DNA of 29,903 nt. It comes from QHCA01 sp038237645 (lineage in GTDB: Bacteria > Actinomycetota > Actinomycetes > Mycobacteriales > QHCA01). The stretch lies in contig JBBRYN010000041.1 of NCBI GenBank assembly GCA_038237645.1, positions 1 to 29,903 of the forward strand. The letters are read 5' to 3'. The translations under genes and the position numbers were made by a program. This document shows, piece by piece, positions 28,722-29,903 of this stretch. Each line of letters begins with the position of its first letter. Positions within the stretch are counted from its first letter, which is position 1. The notes below the pieces were generated by a model. That model was given only the letters and a program-made list of their open reading frames with translations, searched no databases and was not told the DNA's origin.

Positions 28722-29710
28722 GGTGCGGCAACGCCCTGGGCGCGCAGTGCCGCCGACAGCTCGTGCAGGGCACCGAGGTCGACGCCGTCGGTGACGAACG
28801 GCAGGTCCACCAGGGGCCGTCCGATGGCGACCAGCCGCCGGCGCTCGCGTCGCTCGACCCGGATCCGCTCCGCGTGCTCGGCCGCTTCGATCATCAGCGC
28901 GTCCAGCTCCGGCTCGGCGACGGCGATGCCGGCCCGGCTGAGCCCGGCGGCCACCTCCGCGCGGTCGATCGTGCCGGCCGGCACGCGCGGCTCCCGGGTC
29001 ATGTTGACGATGACCGTGCCCACCGGCAGGCCGATCTCGGTGAGCTCGCCGATGGCGTCCACGGTCTCCTGCACGGGCATCTCTTCCAGCAGCGTTACCA
29101 GGTGCACGGCGGTCTGCGGCGAGCGCAACAGGGCAATGACCTTGTCGCTCTGGCTCTTGATCGGTCCCACCTTGGTGAGGCCGGCGACCTCGCTGCTCAC
29201 GTTGAGGAAACGGGCGATGCGACCCGTCGGCGGGGCGTCGAGCACCACCGCGTCATAGACCCGGTGGCCGTGATCGGTGCGGGTCGTGGCCTCCTTGACC
29301 TTGCCGGTCAGCAGCACGTCGCGCATGCCGGGTGCGATCGTCGTGGCGAAGTCGATGGCGCCGATGCGCCGCAACGCCGCGCCGGCCCGGCGCAGGTTGT
29401 AGAACAGCTCGAGATACTCCAGCAGAGCCGCCTCCGGATCGACCGACAGCGCGCGCACCTCGCCACCGTCGGGTGCCGCCGCGATCCGCCGCTCTTCGTA
29501 CGGGAGGGGCGCGGTGTCGAAGAGCTGCGCGATCCCCTGCCGGCCTTCGACCTCGACGAGGAGAGCCCGCCGCCCGCCGCTGGCCAGCGCCAGTGCCAGC
29601 GCGGCCGCGACTGTTGTCTTGCCCGTCCCACCCTTGCCGGTGACCACGTGCAGGCGCGCGTCGGGCCATCGGGAGCGGGGTTGCGGCACGGTCTGGAGCC
29701 TAGTTGTCAT
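28718..29710 (-). CDS. ArsA/GET3-like ATPase, Rv3679 (BagA) type
   Basis: A 330-residue partner ATPase: deviant Walker A 'GKGGTGKTT' (25-33) with the signature lysine K26, and 'DAVVLDAPPTGRIARFLNVS' for the switch/Walker B region. It should pair with the ATPase encoded immediately downstream. Start at ATG 29710 gives a protein of family length; the ribosome-binding GGAG and the ATG both belong to the end of the repeat array. A second in-frame ATG at 29770, one 60-bp repeat unit upstream, would add 20 residues of repeat-encoded sequence. Confidence 0.88.
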   Translation of the reverse strand: MTTRLQTVPQPRSRWPDARLHVVTGKGGTGKTTVAAALALALASGGRRALLVEVEGRQGIAQLFDTAPLPYEERRIAAAPDGGEVRALSVDPEAALLEYLELFYNLRRAGAALRRIGAIDFATTIAPGMRDVLLTGKVKEATTRTDHGHRVYDAVVLDAPPTGRIARFLNVSSEVAGLTKVGPIKSQSDKVIALLRSPQTAVHLVTLLEEMPVQETVDAIGELTEIGLPVGTVIVNMTREPRVPAGTIDRAEVAAGLSRAGIAVAEPELDALMIEAAEHAERIRVERRERRRLVAIGRPLVDLPFVTDGVDLGALHELSAALRAQGVAAP

Positions 29711-29903
29711 CTCGCTCCGCCTCGCTCCGCGCCTCGCTCCGCTCGGATGCTCATTCGACCGTGCCGTCATCTCGCTCCGCGCCTCGCTCCGCTCGGATGC
29801 TCATTCGACCGTGCCGTCATCTCGCTCCGCGCCTCGCTCCGCTCGGATGCTCATTCGACCGTGCCGTCATCTCGCTCCGCGCCTCGCTCCGCTCGGATGC
29901 TCA
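29701..29903. repeat. Tandem array A of 50-bp units upstream of the ATPase operon
   Basis: Exact 50-bp units begin GTGCCGTCAT at 29761, 29811 and 29861, the last running off the window. The unit nearest the gene (29701-29760) is 60 bp because CTCGCTCCGC is present once more. On the minus strand every unit has GGAG, then ATG 4 nt later. Confidence 0.95.

Overview
The window comes from a high-GC actinobacterium. The signs are the GC-rich third codon positions, a WhiB-family iron-sulfur regulator, the dnaX/ybaB/recR/ask/asd gene order, and a WhiB4-PonA2-paired ATPase neighbourhood like that of Mycobacterium tuberculosis Rv3679-Rv3682. A sigma-28/WhiG-type promoter and a SipW-type surface-protein locus suggest a developmentally complex or motile-spore lineage, but the order cannot be fixed from this sequence. 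Many start codons sit 6-8 nt downstream of a TANNNT hexamer, so leaderless transcription appears common.

Layout. 1-3.0 kb is a worn accessory stretch: the start of a DUF222/HNH gene, a methyltransferase with an internal deletion, a 42-codon SelA-like remnant, an intact MobA-like nucleotidyltransferase and an RsbU-type phosphatase fused to an ATP-binding domain. 3.0-7.6 kb is a cell-surface locus: a membrane-anchored lytic transglycosylase diverges from a TasA-like secreted protein, followed by a SipW-like signal peptidase and a secreted seven-repeat FG-GAP protein. 7.9-10.0 kb holds a methyltransferase broken by a 10-bp tandem duplication and a VapBC45-like toxin-antitoxin pair, ending near tRNA-Ser(GGA).

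10.4-15.8 kb is core genome: the small SRP RNA, dnaX, ybaB, recR, then ask-asd, which commit aspartate to the lysine/threonine/methionine/diaminopimelate pathways. Two 21-bp palindromes 41 bp apart precede ask and look like an operator. 15.8-17.2 kb has an orphan CheB-type domain, a DUF1003 membrane protein and a NIPSNAP-like protein. 17.3-20.5 kb is a zinc-uptake operon (znuA-znuC-znuB-zur) with two Zur-like boxes over its promoter. An arsR-SRPBCC pair follows.

21.3-22.9 kb is gene-poor and holds small or unrecognised genes, including a 50-residue secreted Cys-rich peptide, up to tRNA-Pro(CGG). 23.1-29.9 kb is the conserved envelope/redox block: metallophosphoesterase, GatB/YqeY protein, a class A penicillin-binding protein with PASTA domain, a WhiB4/WblA-like regulator, and two ArsA/GET3-like ATPases. 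The ATPase pair is bracketed by two related ~50-bp tandem repeat arrays; the upstream array carries a ribosome-binding site, start codon and stop-start-coupled micro-ORF in each unit.
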